DNA from: Solibacillus sp. FSL K6-1523
Lineage (GTDB): Bacteria; Bacillota; Bacilli; Bacillales_A; Planococcaceae
Reading direction: 5' to 3'
Length of the DNA: 64,000 bases
Assembly (NCBI RefSeq): GCF_038005225.1
Contig: NZ_JBBOSU010000001.1
Span: 3,832,001 to 3,896,000, forward strand
Position numbers and translations under genes: made by a program. The notes under the pieces were generated by a model that saw only the letters and a program-made list of their open reading frames with translations, was not told the DNA's origin and made no database searches. Below are positions 38,169 to 46,113 of the stretch, in pieces. Within the stretch, counting starts at the first letter, position 1, and every line of letters starts with the position of its first letter.

Positions 38169-38882
38169 TTAAAGTTCCTTTACAACAATATAAATTCCAT
38201 CTGCTGTAGTCGATGGAATTTTGTTTAGTCTTTCATTGTCTTCATATTTATGAACAATAAAATTTCCTTCTACATCTACATATTTTGTTAGACCATGATA
38301 CTTCTCCAAGACGCGCATTGATTTCGGATTTGTCGCTTCAGCTAGTACAAGTTTTAAGCCTTCTTCTCTCGCCTTGTTTATTAATGCGTCACCTAAGCCT
38401 TGTACAATTTCATGACGACTATGTTCAGCAATGATCCCTAGTAAAAAGATATGTAACGCTTCTCCGTCTTCCAAATCTTTACCGTTACGTATTTTATAAT
38501 CATCTAAGAAACGTTGATCAATATCCGCTAATACACGCATTACAACGTTCATATCAGCAAATGTTCCACCAAAAATGTCTTCTTCAATAATTTCAAAGGC
38601 ATTTGTATCCCCAACTAGTGCACCTAAAACATTTTGTTCATTATCTAGCGCTATTGCACAATAACCTTGGTGGGCAAATGTTTCGATATATTCTTTCGTA
38701 AACTGATACCAATCTTCATAAGGTAAATTTAAAGCGTATCCGATGATCGGCTCTTGTATCCATCTTCCACCAACTTCTACCCCAACAAATGTCTTCGCTA
38801 AACATTCCGCTGTTTTTTCAATTAATTCAGGTTGATCCTTTGTAAGAATTTCGATTGTATATAAATCTGCTGTTGTTTGCAT
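38169..38882 (-). CDS. GNAT-fold acyltransferase in the c-di-GMP-regulated operon
   Basis: A 237-residue protein with a GNAT core. The acyl-CoA loop is VQGLGDALINKA near residue 155 (R/QxxGxG/A type), preceded by strand LHIFLLGIIAE and followed by LVLAEATNPKSMRVLEKYHGLTKY. The N-terminal 100 residues are longer than in simple GNAT proteins and may bind the acceptor. It lies between the STAS-like and the receptor genes, 43 and 41 bases apart. The substrate is unknown; modification of a signalling partner is possible but not shown. Confidence 0.75.
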   Translation of the reverse strand: MQTTADLYTIEILTKDQPELIEKTAECLAKTFVGVEVGGRWIQEPIIGYALNLPYEDWYQFTKEYIETFAHQGYCAIALDNEQNVLGALVGDTNAFEIIEEDIFGGTFADMNVVMRVLADIDQRFLDDYKIRNGKDLEDGEALHIFLLGIIAEHSRHEIVQGLGDALINKAREEGLKLVLAEATNPKSMRVLEKYHGLTKYVDVEGNFIVHKYEDNERLNKIPSTTADGIYIVVKEL

Positions 38883-38925
38883 CGTGATATTATTCCTCTC
38901 TCATTTAAAGCTGTGTATTTAAAAT

Positions 38926-39300
38926 TTAGTTTGAAGTCGTTTCAGAAACATGATTAACTAGTCTACCTGGGAAATCAACTGTCTCTAGTGCATTTCGAAT
39001 TTGTACTGCTGAAATTTTAGATATAGAACTTACAATGGCAATATCTTTAAATCCAAGAGACGCGTAGAACATGAATGTCTCTCCTAGTCCTGCCGAAACT
39101 TTCGAAGGAAGCGGTGATTGATGAGTTGCATCAACAACTAATCGATAATTTCTCTTCTGTACCATCCCACTTGTTTTTTCTAAATTGTTTAAAAAGCCTT
39201 CAACAAGATCCTCTTTAATAAACCCAATTACTTGAACATGTACTTCTTTCTTTGCTTCATAAATAGCCATTTTATATCGTGGTTCATCAACAACTATCAT
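38926..39300 (-). CDS. STAS-like protein, first gene of the c-di-GMP-regulated operon
   Basis: A 124-residue soluble protein. The order of predicted elements resembles SpoIIAA/STAS folds: strand VHVQVIGFIKEDLVEGFLNNL, then YRLVVDATHQSPLPS, then a helix and IAIVSSISKISAVQIRNAL. I recognise no exact family, so the STAS label is structural guesswork. It is the first gene after the riboswitch terminator, with an AGGAGATTT site before ATG 39300. It may be a switch partner for the receptor downstream. Confidence 0.6.
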   Translation of the reverse strand: MIVVDEPRYKMAIYEAKKEVHVQVIGFIKEDLVEGFLNNLEKTSGMVQKRNYRLVVDATHQSPLPSKVSAGLGETFMFYASLGFKDIAIVSSISKISAVQIRNALETVDFPGRLVNHVSETTSN

Positions 39301-39400
39301 CTTAAATCTCCTTCTCTCTAACTATATTTTAGCTACTATTTCTTTATCATCTGCGGCTTCATAGCGTGCACCGTTATTCATTACAACATTTCTTTCAAAT

Positions 39401-39433
39401 AAAAAACTACCACAACAAAAAAAGTTGAGGTAG
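39401..39433 (-). terminator. Riboswitch-controlled terminator before the STAS-like gene
   Basis: CTACCTCAAC/GTTGTGGTAG stem followed by TTTTTTATTT on the minus strand, 20 bases downstream of the c-di-GMP aptamer and 100 bases before the first gene. Confidence 0.88.
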
Positions 39434-39452
39434 CAAAATAACCACTTCTTTT

Positions 39453-39532
39453 TTGGCAACCCGACTGTCATGATCCAAGAGGATTTTAGACTCGTAGCTT
39501 TGCGTCCTTACCTTTCAATAAGTTTGCCTTTT
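39453..39532 (-). ncRNA. Cyclic di-GMP-I riboswitch (GEMM-I)
   Basis: On the minus strand the aptamer blocks occur in order: AAAGGCAAACTTATTGAAAG (P1b arm with GNRA tetraloop receptor/tetraloop region), GGTAAGGACGCAAAGCTACG, GTCTAAA, a variable hairpin with CCTCTTGG, and GACAGTCGGGTTGCC. The GGACGCAAAGC and GGGTTGCC blocks are the consensus of GEMM-I. A terminator follows, so the STAS-GNAT-receptor operon should be switched by c-di-GMP. On or off cannot be decided by eye. Confidence 0.95.
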
Positions 39533-39533
39533 T

Positions 39534-39746
39534 CAATTTAAAGGTATCTAAGTAAAATTTCACACATTATTAATACTATAACAGTATAAATTACTTGTAA
39601 GATCTTTTCAACTTTAGTACTTTCATCTAGTACATATTGTATTAATTCAGGATTTTCTTGAAAGAGAATAGAAATAGTTGGTTAATTATAATTATTCAGT
39701 AGCTAATGCTGCCAATTAGTTGAATTAATTATAAAAAAAACAAAAG
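39534..39746. other. Upstream region of the riboswitch operon
   Basis: The riboswitch promoter (listed separately) lies here. The rest, up to the TRAP terminator, is AT-rich with no gene or second RNA element that I can see. Confidence 0.5.
39583..39611 (-). promoter_or_regulatory. SigA-type promoter of the c-di-GMP riboswitch operon
   Basis: Minus strand TTGAAA (39606-39611), 17-base spacer, TATACT (39583-39588). It lies about 50 bases upstream of the aptamer. Confidence 0.8.
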
Positions 39747-39778
39747 AAAAGGTCACCCTAATTTTTGAGTGACCTTTT
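39747..39778 (-). terminator. Terminator of the TRAP transporter operon
   Basis: AAAAGGTCAC pairs with GTGACCTTTT and is followed by CTTTTG on the minus strand, 9 bases after the last stop codon. Confidence 0.8.
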
Positions 39779-39786
39779 ACAAGTAT

Positions 39787-41793
39787 TTAAACTGCTACTA
39801 TATTACTCTTTTTACTTCTTACAAAATCGTAACCTAAAATTGCAAACACAATTACTAAGCCAACGATATCTGTATATGTTTCAGGTATAATCATACAGAT
39901 TGCACCTGCGCCTAAAATAATACGCAATATCCAATTTAGCTTTGTCACGAAGAATCCTTCTGCCGCAGCACTTAATGCAATGATGCCAATAATAGCCGTT
40001 ATTGTTATGATAATAATAGATGAAATTGGCGCCATTGGGAATTCCTTAGCATTGACCGCAATATTTGTCGTATCAATCATTAACATAGCTGGATTATAAA
40101 CAAATAAATATGGAATGATAAATCCTGCTAATGCAAGTTTCAATGCAGCAAAACCTGTTTTCATTGGATCTCCACCAGAAATGCCCGCTCCTGCAAATGC
40201 CGCTAAAGCAACAGGCGGTGTAATGTTGGCAAAAATACCGAAGTAAAAAACAAACATATGCGCTACTAAAATTGGAATACCAAATTCAGCTAAAGCTGGT
40301 GCAGCCATTGTTGCCGTAATAATATACGCTGGAATTGATGGTAACCCCATCCCTAAAATCATCGATGCTATCATAGTAAAGAATAATGTTAAGAATAAAG
40401 ATCCTGCACCTAAGCTAGCAATTGATGAAGTCATAACATTACCGAATGAAGTTAAACTAACTACACCAATAATAATGCCCACAACCGCACAAGCAACCAT
40501 AACTGCTAACGATTGGCGAGCACCGCTATCTAATGCAGCTAAAATATCTTTAAAGCCCATACGTGTTTCTTTACGAATTGCTGCAATAATAACAGTTGCT
40601 ACAATTGTATAGATAGCTGTTTGACCAATCGGTACACCTACATAGAGTAAGTAAACTAAAAACACAATTGGCAATAACAAATGACCGCGTGCCTTTAATA
40701 CTTCCTTCACAAGTGGTAAGTCTGCTTTAGGTATACCACGTAAATTATCACGTCCTGCTCGAAAGTGGACTTGCATAATAACACCTAAGAAATAGAGTAC
40801 TGCTGGAATTAATGCAGCAAGGGCAATCGTCCCATACGCAACTCCTGTAGTTTCAGCCATGATAAATGCAGCAGCACCCATGATTGGTGGTAAAATTTGT
40901 CCACCGATAGACGCACTTGCTTCAACAGCACCCGCAAAGTTTTTTGAATACCCAACCTTTTTCATTAATGGAATCGTAAAAGCGCCTGTTCCTACAACAT
41001 TAGCCACTGCAGCACCATTAATACTTCCCATGAAACCACTAGAAATTACCGCCACCTTTGCCGGTCCACCTTGGCGATGTCCTGCAAGTGCTAGAGCTAA
41101 ATCATTAAATAATTGTCCCATACCCGATTTCGCAAGGAAGGCACCAAACAAGATAAATAGGAAAATAAATTGCACAGAAGAACCAATAGCCGTGGAGTAT
41201 AACCCCTCTGTTTTTAAATACATTTGACCAAAAATATCCCCTAAATCATAAGATCGTGTCATCATTCGACGAGGCATCCAGCTATAATGACTAATAAATG
41301 GATAGATTAAAAAGACCATGGCTAACATAGGTAAAATCCAACCTGTTACCCGTCGAGCTGCTTCTAGCACTAAAATAACAGTCATAATGGAGAATATAAT
41401 ATCTGCCGTATTAGGAATACCGCCACGTTCTGTCATAATAGCATCGTACTCAATGATTAAATAACCAGCTGAAACAAAGGCTAAAATAAATAATAACCAG
41501 TCATAGATAGCGACTTTACTACGATCTTGCTTTTTATAAGTTGGATAGATTAAGAAAATTAATGCTAACCCAATGGATACGTGAAGAGCACGCTGTTGTA
41601 AAGTTGGCAGCGGATTAAATGTCACATATAAATGATAAACAGAATAAATAATCGCAATTAATGATATGAAGAACATTATTTTTTTGCCCGTAAATTTCCG
41701 AACATTCGATTCCGTATCAAACTTCTCTAAGATTTCCTGCTGTTGTGTTTCAGATAAAACTTCTGATGCAGCATTCTTATTTTCTTTATCCAT
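39787..41793 (-). CDS. TRAP transporter fused permease (4TM/12TM, DctQM type)
   Basis: A 668-residue membrane protein. The first about 190 residues (four segments) correspond to the small DctQ-like part; the rest is the large DctM-like part with GSINGAAVANVVGTGAFTIPLMKK and EASASIGGQILPPIMGAAAFIMAE, the second half carrying GMGLPSIPAYIITATMAAPAL. These are diagnostic of TAXI-type TRAP permeases driven by sodium or protons. ATG 41793 follows GAGGTGAG and overlaps the DUF1850 gene by 8 bases. Substrate unknown. Confidence 0.95.
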   Translation of the reverse strand: MDKENKNAASEVLSETQQQEILEKFDTESNVRKFTGKKIMFFISLIAIIYSVYHLYVTFNPLPTLQQRALHVSIGLALIFLIYPTYKKQDRSKVAIYDWLLFILAFVSAGYLIIEYDAIMTERGGIPNTADIIFSIMTVILVLEAARRVTGWILPMLAMVFLIYPFISHYSWMPRRMMTRSYDLGDIFGQMYLKTEGLYSTAIGSSVQFIFLFILFGAFLAKSGMGQLFNDLALALAGHRQGGPAKVAVISSGFMGSINGAAVANVVGTGAFTIPLMKKVGYSKNFAGAVEASASIGGQILPPIMGAAAFIMAETTGVAYGTIALAALIPAVLYFLGVIMQVHFRAGRDNLRGIPKADLPLVKEVLKARGHLLLPIVFLVYLLYVGVPIGQTAIYTIVATVIIAAIRKETRMGFKDILAALDSGARQSLAVMVACAVVGIIIGVVSLTSFGNVMTSSIASLGAGSLFLTLFFTMIASMILGMGLPSIPAYIITATMAAPALAEFGIPILVAHMFVFYFGIFANITPPVALAAFAGAGISGGDPMKTGFAALKLALAGFIIPYLFVYNPAMLMIDTTNIAVNAKEFPMAPISSIIIITITAIIGIIALSAAAEGFFVTKLNWILRIILGAGAICMIIPETYTDIVGLVIVFAILGYDFVRSKKSNIVAV

Positions 41794-42259
41794 ATTTCTC
41801 ACCTCTAATATACTTCCATAATGGTATTTTTTGAACTTTGAATGAAAGATTAGAATAATTATCCGCTAATTCATATAATTTTATTTCTTCATTTTTAGTA
41901 TACAAAGTAGTTTTCACATTTTCTGAAACAACCATATTTACCTCTTGAAAAGGTTTGTTTAACATAAAATGTACATATCCATCGTCTGTTTCAATAATTG
42001 TCCCTTCAGAAGGTGTACCTGCACCAAATGTTTTAAAATAAGTTTCTCTCAGAAGTAGTTGATTATTATGTACTGTATATATTTCAAACCAAGGTTCTTT
42101 CTCCACTGAATGAATCCAACCAATAGTAAATTCATCTTCAATTAAAAATTGCCCTTGTTCATATTTCACAAGGACAATTTCTTTGCGAATCAGAAACAAA
42201 GGCAATACTAGCGCAATAATTATAATTGCTACTACTTGCCAATATTTCTTACTGCTCAT
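41786..42259 (-). CDS. DUF1850 family protein of the TRAP transporter
   Basis: A 157-residue protein with one N-terminal membrane segment (about residues 8-24) and an outside-facing domain containing IGWIHSVEKEPWFEIY and FKTFGAGTPSEG, both DUF1850 hallmarks. The family is commonly found beside TAXI TRAP genes; its role is unknown and may be an accessory subunit. It overlaps the binding protein gene by 11 bases and the permease gene by 8, so all three are translated together. Confidence 0.88.
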   Translation of the reverse strand: MSSKKYWQVVAIIIIALVLPLFLIRKEIVLVKYEQGQFLIEDEFTIGWIHSVEKEPWFEIYTVHNNQLLLRETYFKTFGAGTPSEGTIIETDDGYVHFMLNKPFQEVNMVVSENVKTTLYTKNEEIKLYELADNYSNLSFKVQKIPLWKYIRGEKYG

Positions 42260-43226
42260 CGAAGTATTTTTGAGCTCCTGGGTGTACTGGTGCTACCATA
42301 CCTTTTTGTGCATTTTCAAGAGATATATCTGCTGCAGCTTGATGAGATGTTGTAAGCTTCCCTAAGCTCTCAAAGAATGTTTTTGTCAATTTATAAACAT
42401 CATCTTCACTTAACTCTGATGAAACAGCTAGTGCATTCATAATTGCCGCAGTTGGAATTGCTTCCGTATTCCCGTAAGTGTCTGCTGGGATATCTAGCGC
42501 AATAAAGTATGGTTGTTCTTTCGCAATTTCAGCAATCTTATTCGGATCAACAGATACTAGAGTAAGTTCGATACTGTTAGCTAATTCTAATACACTTGAA
42601 TTTGGTAAACCTGAAGTTAAAAATGCTGCATCAATACTACCAGATTTCAGCCCATCTGCCGCTTCTGCATAACCTAAATAATCCACTTTAACGTCATCAT
42701 ATGTAATACCATGACCATTCAGTAAGTTGCGTGCATTAACTTCTACCCCAGAGTTTTGATCCCCCACTGCTACACGTTTACCTTTTAAATCTTCAATTGT
42801 TTTAATACCAGAATTTTTCGTCGTAACAATTTGTACGTAGTTTGGATATAGCGCTGCAATTTGTTGTACTTTATCCACTTTTTCTTTAAAGTTTCCAGTT
42901 CCATTAACAGCTTCAGTTAAAACATCACTCATTAAAAAGGCCATTTCAACCTTACCTTCTTTAATTAAGTTAATATTTTCTACTGATGCACCAGTAGCTT
43001 GAGGCTTTGAGTTTACATCGTAAATTTCAGAGTACTCATTTGCTAATGTTGTGCCAATGATATTATATGGACCTGAAGAACCACCAGTAGCAATTGTTAC
43101 GATATTTGTTGATAAACTATCTGTAGATTCTGCATCTCCAGAAGATTTTTCATCTCCTCCACATGCCGTTAAAATTGCACCTGTAAGTAATAAACTAGAG
43201 ATAATCCCGTATTTTTTTAATTTCAT
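42249..43226 (-). CDS. TAXI family TRAP transporter solute-binding lipoprotein
   Basis: A 325-residue binding protein. The signal peptide ends in the lipobox ILTAC (Cys about 22). The mature part has the TAXI hallmark IATGGSSGPYNIIGTTLANEYS near residue 43 and LKGKRVAVGDQNSGVEVNARNLL. It captures a small organic acid or amino acid for the fused permease. ATG 43226 follows AAGGGGGAGAT. First gene of the operon. The ligand cannot be predicted; glutamate and related acids are known for some relatives. Confidence 0.93.
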   Translation of the reverse strand: MKLKKYGIISSLLLTGAILTACGGDEKSSGDAESTDSLSTNIVTIATGGSSGPYNIIGTTLANEYSEIYDVNSKPQATGASVENINLIKEGKVEMAFLMSDVLTEAVNGTGNFKEKVDKVQQIAALYPNYVQIVTTKNSGIKTIEDLKGKRVAVGDQNSGVEVNARNLLNGHGITYDDVKVDYLGYAEAADGLKSGSIDAAFLTSGLPNSSVLELANSIELTLVSVDPNKIAEIAKEQPYFIALDIPADTYGNTEAIPTAAIMNALAVSSELSEDDVYKLTKTFFESLGKLTTSHQAAADISLENAQKGMVAPVHPGAQKYFDEQ

Positions 43227-43414
43227 ATTATATCTCCCCCTTGCGAAATTATACACTTAAAACAATTTCAATATCAACAATTTTATGAAAATTTACAAGA
43301 TTCAACCATCATATAATTATTGAAATGACGGAATATTTCGTTCGAAAGGCAAAAAATGTGTACTGTGAAATATTTATAATAGTGGGTAATTATAGAGACA
43401 AACCCTTTAGAGAT
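43227..43414. other. Promoter region of the TRAP operon
   Basis: AT-rich, with one promoter (listed separately). No riboswitch or clear operator was seen. Confidence 0.45.
43248..43277 (-). promoter_or_regulatory. Putative promoter of the TRAP operon
   Basis: Minus strand TTGATA (43272-43277), 18-base spacer, TATAAT (43248-43253). The expected transcript would start about 15 bases before the ribosome site. Confidence 0.65.
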
Positions 43415-43473
43415 AAAAAAGAGTGATTCTCCGCATTTTTATGTAGAAAATAAATTTGCAGAGAATCACTCTT
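43415..43473 (-). terminator. Terminator downstream of the dihydrouridine synthase gene
   Basis: AAGAGTGATTCTCTGCA pairs with TGCGGAGAATCACTCTT (one G-U pair) around a 22-base loop and is followed by TTTTT on the minus strand. It is 78 bases beyond the stop codon. Confidence 0.85.
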
Positions 43474-43551
43474 ATTAAAATTGGATGAACATAAGTCTAA
43501 ATATAATGATGTGATTCCGTTTTGCTTTAACTTTTAAAAAATTAAATCATT

Positions 43552-44529
43552 TCACTGCTCCACTTCATCATCATTCATTTCAAAATTATTAAGCAATGCG
43601 CGTACTTCATCTGTTGATTTCGTGTTCATCAATTGATTTCTTAATTCACCAGCTCCACGGAACCCTTTGACGTAAATTTTGAAAAAGCGGTGAAGTCCTG
43701 TAATTGAACGAGGTAGCACTTCTGCATATTGATCTTGAAGGTCTAGCTGCAATCTTAAAAGATCCAAATATTCTTTACTGCTATGCTCTTTTGGCTCTTT
43801 TTCAAAAGCAAAAGGATTTTTAAAAATACCGCGTCCAATCATTACACCATCAATACCATATTTCTCAGCAAGCTCTAACCCCATTTGACGATCAAGAATA
43901 TCTCCATTGATTGTTAGTAGCGTATTTGGTGCTATACGGTCACGCAATTTTTTAATTTCCGGTATTAGCTCCCAGTGCGCATCAACTTGACTCATTTCTT
44001 TTCTTGTACGCAAATGAATAGAAAGGTTCGCAATATCTTGTTTTAAAATATGCGTTAGCCACTCCTCCCACTCCGCTAAATCACTATAGCCAAGTCGTGT
44101 TTTCACGCTGACAGGTAGTCCGCCCGCTTTTGCTGCTTGTATAAGTTCTGCTGCAACCTCTGCACGCAAAATTAGGCCACTCCCTTTCCCTCTTGTCGCC
44201 ACATTTGGTACAGGACAACCCATATTAATGTCGATTCCTTTAAATCCCAGCTCAGCCATACCAATACTCATTTGACGGAAGTATTCGGGATTATCCCCCC
44301 AAATATGTGCTACCATTGGCTGTTCATCTTCTGTAAAAATCAAACGCCCACGCACGCTTTTCATGCCCTCTGGATGACAATAGCTATCCGAGTTTGTAAA
44401 CTCTGTGAAAAATACATCCGGTCGTCCCGCTTTACTTACTACTTGACGAAAAACAACATCCGTTACATCCTCCATTGGTGCAAGCACAAAGAATGGTTTC
44501 GGTAAATCAGTCCAAAAATTTTCTTTCAT
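43552..44529 (-). CDS. dus: tRNA-dihydrouridine synthase
   Basis: A 325-residue FMN enzyme that reduces uridines in t[18 protein letters not shown] opens the barrel, [20 protein letters not shown] holds the catalytic cysteine and the following lysine/arginine area, SVKTRLGY and [16 protein letters not shown] contact FMN and RNA, and NGDILDRQ plus [15 protein letters not shown] complete the phosphate site. It is the DusA/B/C superfamily; the subclass (possibly DusC-like) cannot be fixed. ATG 44529 is chosen, with GAGAGGG 12 bases upstream; a 7-codon longer ATG lacks a ribosome site. Confidence 0.93.
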   Translation of the reverse strand: MKENFWTDLPKPFFVLAPMEDVTDVVFRQVVSKAGRPDVFFTEFTNSDSYCHPEGMKSVRGRLIFTEDEQPMVAHIWGDNPEYFRQMSIGMAELGFKGIDINMGCPVPNVATRGKGSGLILRAEVAAELIQAAKAGGLPVSVKTRLGYSDLAEWEEWLTHILKQDIANLSIHLRTRKEMSQVDAHWELIPEIKKLRDRIAPNTLLTINGDILDRQMGLELAEKYGIDGVMIGRGIFKNPFAFEKEPKEHSSKEYLDLLRLQLDLQDQYAEVLPRSITGLHRFFKIYVKGFRGAGELRNQLMNTKSTDEVRALLNNFEMNDDEVEQ

Positions 44530-44839
44530 TATATATTCAAACCCTCTCATTATTGGTACATAGTTAAATGCTCGTCCTAAAATTAATAAATATAGTTCAG
44601 CAGCGCTTCATTGAGTAAAATTGCCTATTTCGCATTCATTCACTACTAATAGAAAATAGGAGACTTCCGCTGAATCAAGTTAAATTATAACCTAGCTTTA
44701 TTCATTTATGTTCCCCAATGTCCTCGAAACGCATATTTTTCTGCTAAATTTGAACTACTGCAAAAAAATAATTACTAATCCATGTATAAAAAATAAAAAG
44801 CATTCCATACTATTAAAGATTTCACTTCGAATCTAAATG
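44530..44839. other. Intergenic region upstream of dus
   Basis: Contains repeat copy D (44595-44684). The remaining sequence is AT-rich without a recognisable gene. Promoters for dus (minus) and for the leader RNA (plus) must be here but are not obvious. Confidence 0.5.
44595..44684 (-). repeat. Structured intergenic repeat, copy D (5' module only)
   Basis: Read on the minus strand it starts TTAACTTGATTCAGCGGAAG, then CTCCTATTTTCTA and a GCGAAATAGGCAA block, and closes with GCTGCTGAACT. This follows the order and sequence of the 5' module of copy A. The 3' module with the CGAGC and CAATTACGCC hairpins is absent. Confidence 0.7.
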
Positions 44840-45026
44840 ACTTGGAGGGTTAACCCGATGAGTGCGAATGATCAATATCTCTGAAGGCCCATCATTACTG
44901 GGTGCAGCTAAGCAACGTTTTCTTAGGACATTCTTAAGATTCCATGCGAAAGCGAGGCAGTGTGTCATGGAGTATTCAATGTAAGTGCGAATCAAACCCG
45001 GAATTTAATTTCCGGGTCTTTTTTTA
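44840..45026 (+). ncRNA. Unassigned structured leader RNA upstream of the patatin-like gene
   Basis: About 180 bases with several potential stems: GGGTTAACCC near 44848, CCCATCATTACTGGG (44888-44902), CTTAGGACATTCTTAAG (44922-44938) and CCATG/CATGG around GCGAAAGC (44942-44970). The 9-base block AGTGCGAAT occurs twice (44861-44869 and 44984-44992), the second copy right before the terminator. Layout and GC content suggest a riboswitch-like or attenuator leader, but it does not match the consensus of any class I can recall. No convincing reading frame lies within it. Confidence 0.55.
44996..45025 (+). terminator. Terminator at the end of the leader RNA
   Basis: ACCCGGAA/TTCCGGGT stem followed by CTTTTTTTA, 118 bases before the patatin-like gene. 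Upstream there is no protein gene on this strand to terminate, which supports transcription attenuation or a stand-alone small RNA. Confidence 0.88.
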
Positions 45027-45142
45027 TGCAAATATTTTTTCACTAGTAAAATCCAACCCGTTATTACAATCTTCTCGATTAATTTGTTCTAAATGCTTCC
45101 TTTTATTCTTACAGTGTATAAAAGCGTTAAAGGAGAGAACAA

Positions 45143-46027
45143 ATGATTGTTGATGGGGTGTTCTCTGGCGGTGGTATTAAAGGATTTGCTTACGTAGGGG
45201 CAATACAAGTGTTAGAGCAGCGCGGAATACAATTTAGACGCGTTGCCGGTACGAGTGCTGGGGCTATTTTGGCAGCCTTTATTGCAGCGGGTTTTAATGC
45301 AAAAGAGCTAGAAGAAATATTTGATGAGCTCAACTTAAAAGTATTGCTCGACCCTCCAAAGTTTTTGATTAATATGCCTTTTTTAAAATGGGTAAATTTA
45401 TATAAGCGGCTTGGCTTGTACCGAGGGAAAGCGTTAGAAAAATGGTTCCATCAAAAATTAGCAACAAAAGGCATCCGAAATTTCGGCGATTTACCAAAGG
45501 ATTCATTAAAGCTCGTTGCATCCGATTTAACAAACGGGAAAATTATTGTGTTGCCTGATGATTTAAAGGATTACGGAATTGATGGTAGTACATTCCCGAT
45601 TTCCCGTGCACTGCGCATGAGCTGTGGTCTTCCATTTTTCTTTGAGCCTGCGTATTTGAAGAATGGCAAGGAAGAATGCGTCATTGTGGACGGTGGGGTT
45701 TTGAGTAATTTCCCTCTTTGGATTTATGATAATAAAAAACAAGTAAGACCTGTTCTCGGCATGAAATTAAGTAGCGCCAGTGATGAAATGTCACCACATA
45801 AAATCAATAATGCCATTCAGTTATTTGAAGCGCTGTTTTCAACAATGAAAGATGCGCATGACAATCGCTATATTGCACGAAAACATGAGAAGGATATCAT
45901 TTTTATTCCTGTCGAAAATTATAGCGCTACTCAATTTGATGTGGATGAGGCAACAAAGAAGAAACTCATTAATATTGGGAGAGAGCGCACCATTCAATTT
46001 TTAAAAACTTGGTCACCTGTTTGGTAA
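45143..46027 (+). CDS. Patatin-like phospholipase
   Basis: A 294-residue cytoplasmic serine hydrolase of the patatin/RssA/YqhO group. The oxyanion loop GGGIKG is at residues 10-15, the nucleophile S38 is in GTSAG, and the catalytic aspartate D183 in the DGG motif VIVDGGVLSNF. It likely hydrolyses phospholipid or acyl esters. An AAAGGAGAGAAC site precedes ATG 45143. The gene lies behind an unassigned structured leader with a terminator, so its expression may be controlled by attenuation. Confidence 0.93.
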   Translation: MIVDGVFSGGGIKGFAYVGAIQVLEQRGIQFRRVAGTSAGAILAAFIAAGFNAKELEEIFDELNLKVLLDPPKFLINMPFLKWVNLYKRLGLYRGKALEKWFHQKLATKGIRNFGDLPKDSLKLVASDLTNGKIIVLPDDLKDYGIDGSTFPISRALRMSCGLPFFFEPAYLKNGKEECVIVDGGVLSNFPLWIYDNKKQVRPVLGMKLSSASDEMSPHKINNAIQLFEALFSTMKDAHDNRYIARKHEKDIIFIPVENYSATQFDVDEATKKKLINIGRERTIQFLKTWSPVW

Positions 46028-46036
46028 AGGAAACAA

Positions 46037-46080
46037 AAAAATGACGAGCAGCTATTTATGAATAGTTACTCGTCATTTTT
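46037..46080. terminator. Bidirectional terminator between the patatin-like and chemoreceptor genes
   Basis: AAAATGACGAG(C)AGCTATT pairs with AATAGT(T)ACTCGTCATTTT; A and T runs on both sides fit termination of both convergent genes. Confidence 0.88.
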
Positions 46081-46113
46081 ATTTCAATTATAGTTATTTG
46101 AGCAACGCCTTAC

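Noticed and set aside
44944-45153. 69-codon frame across the leader RNA and its terminator
   Set aside because: It runs through a strong terminator hairpin, has no ribosome site and no protein-like composition.
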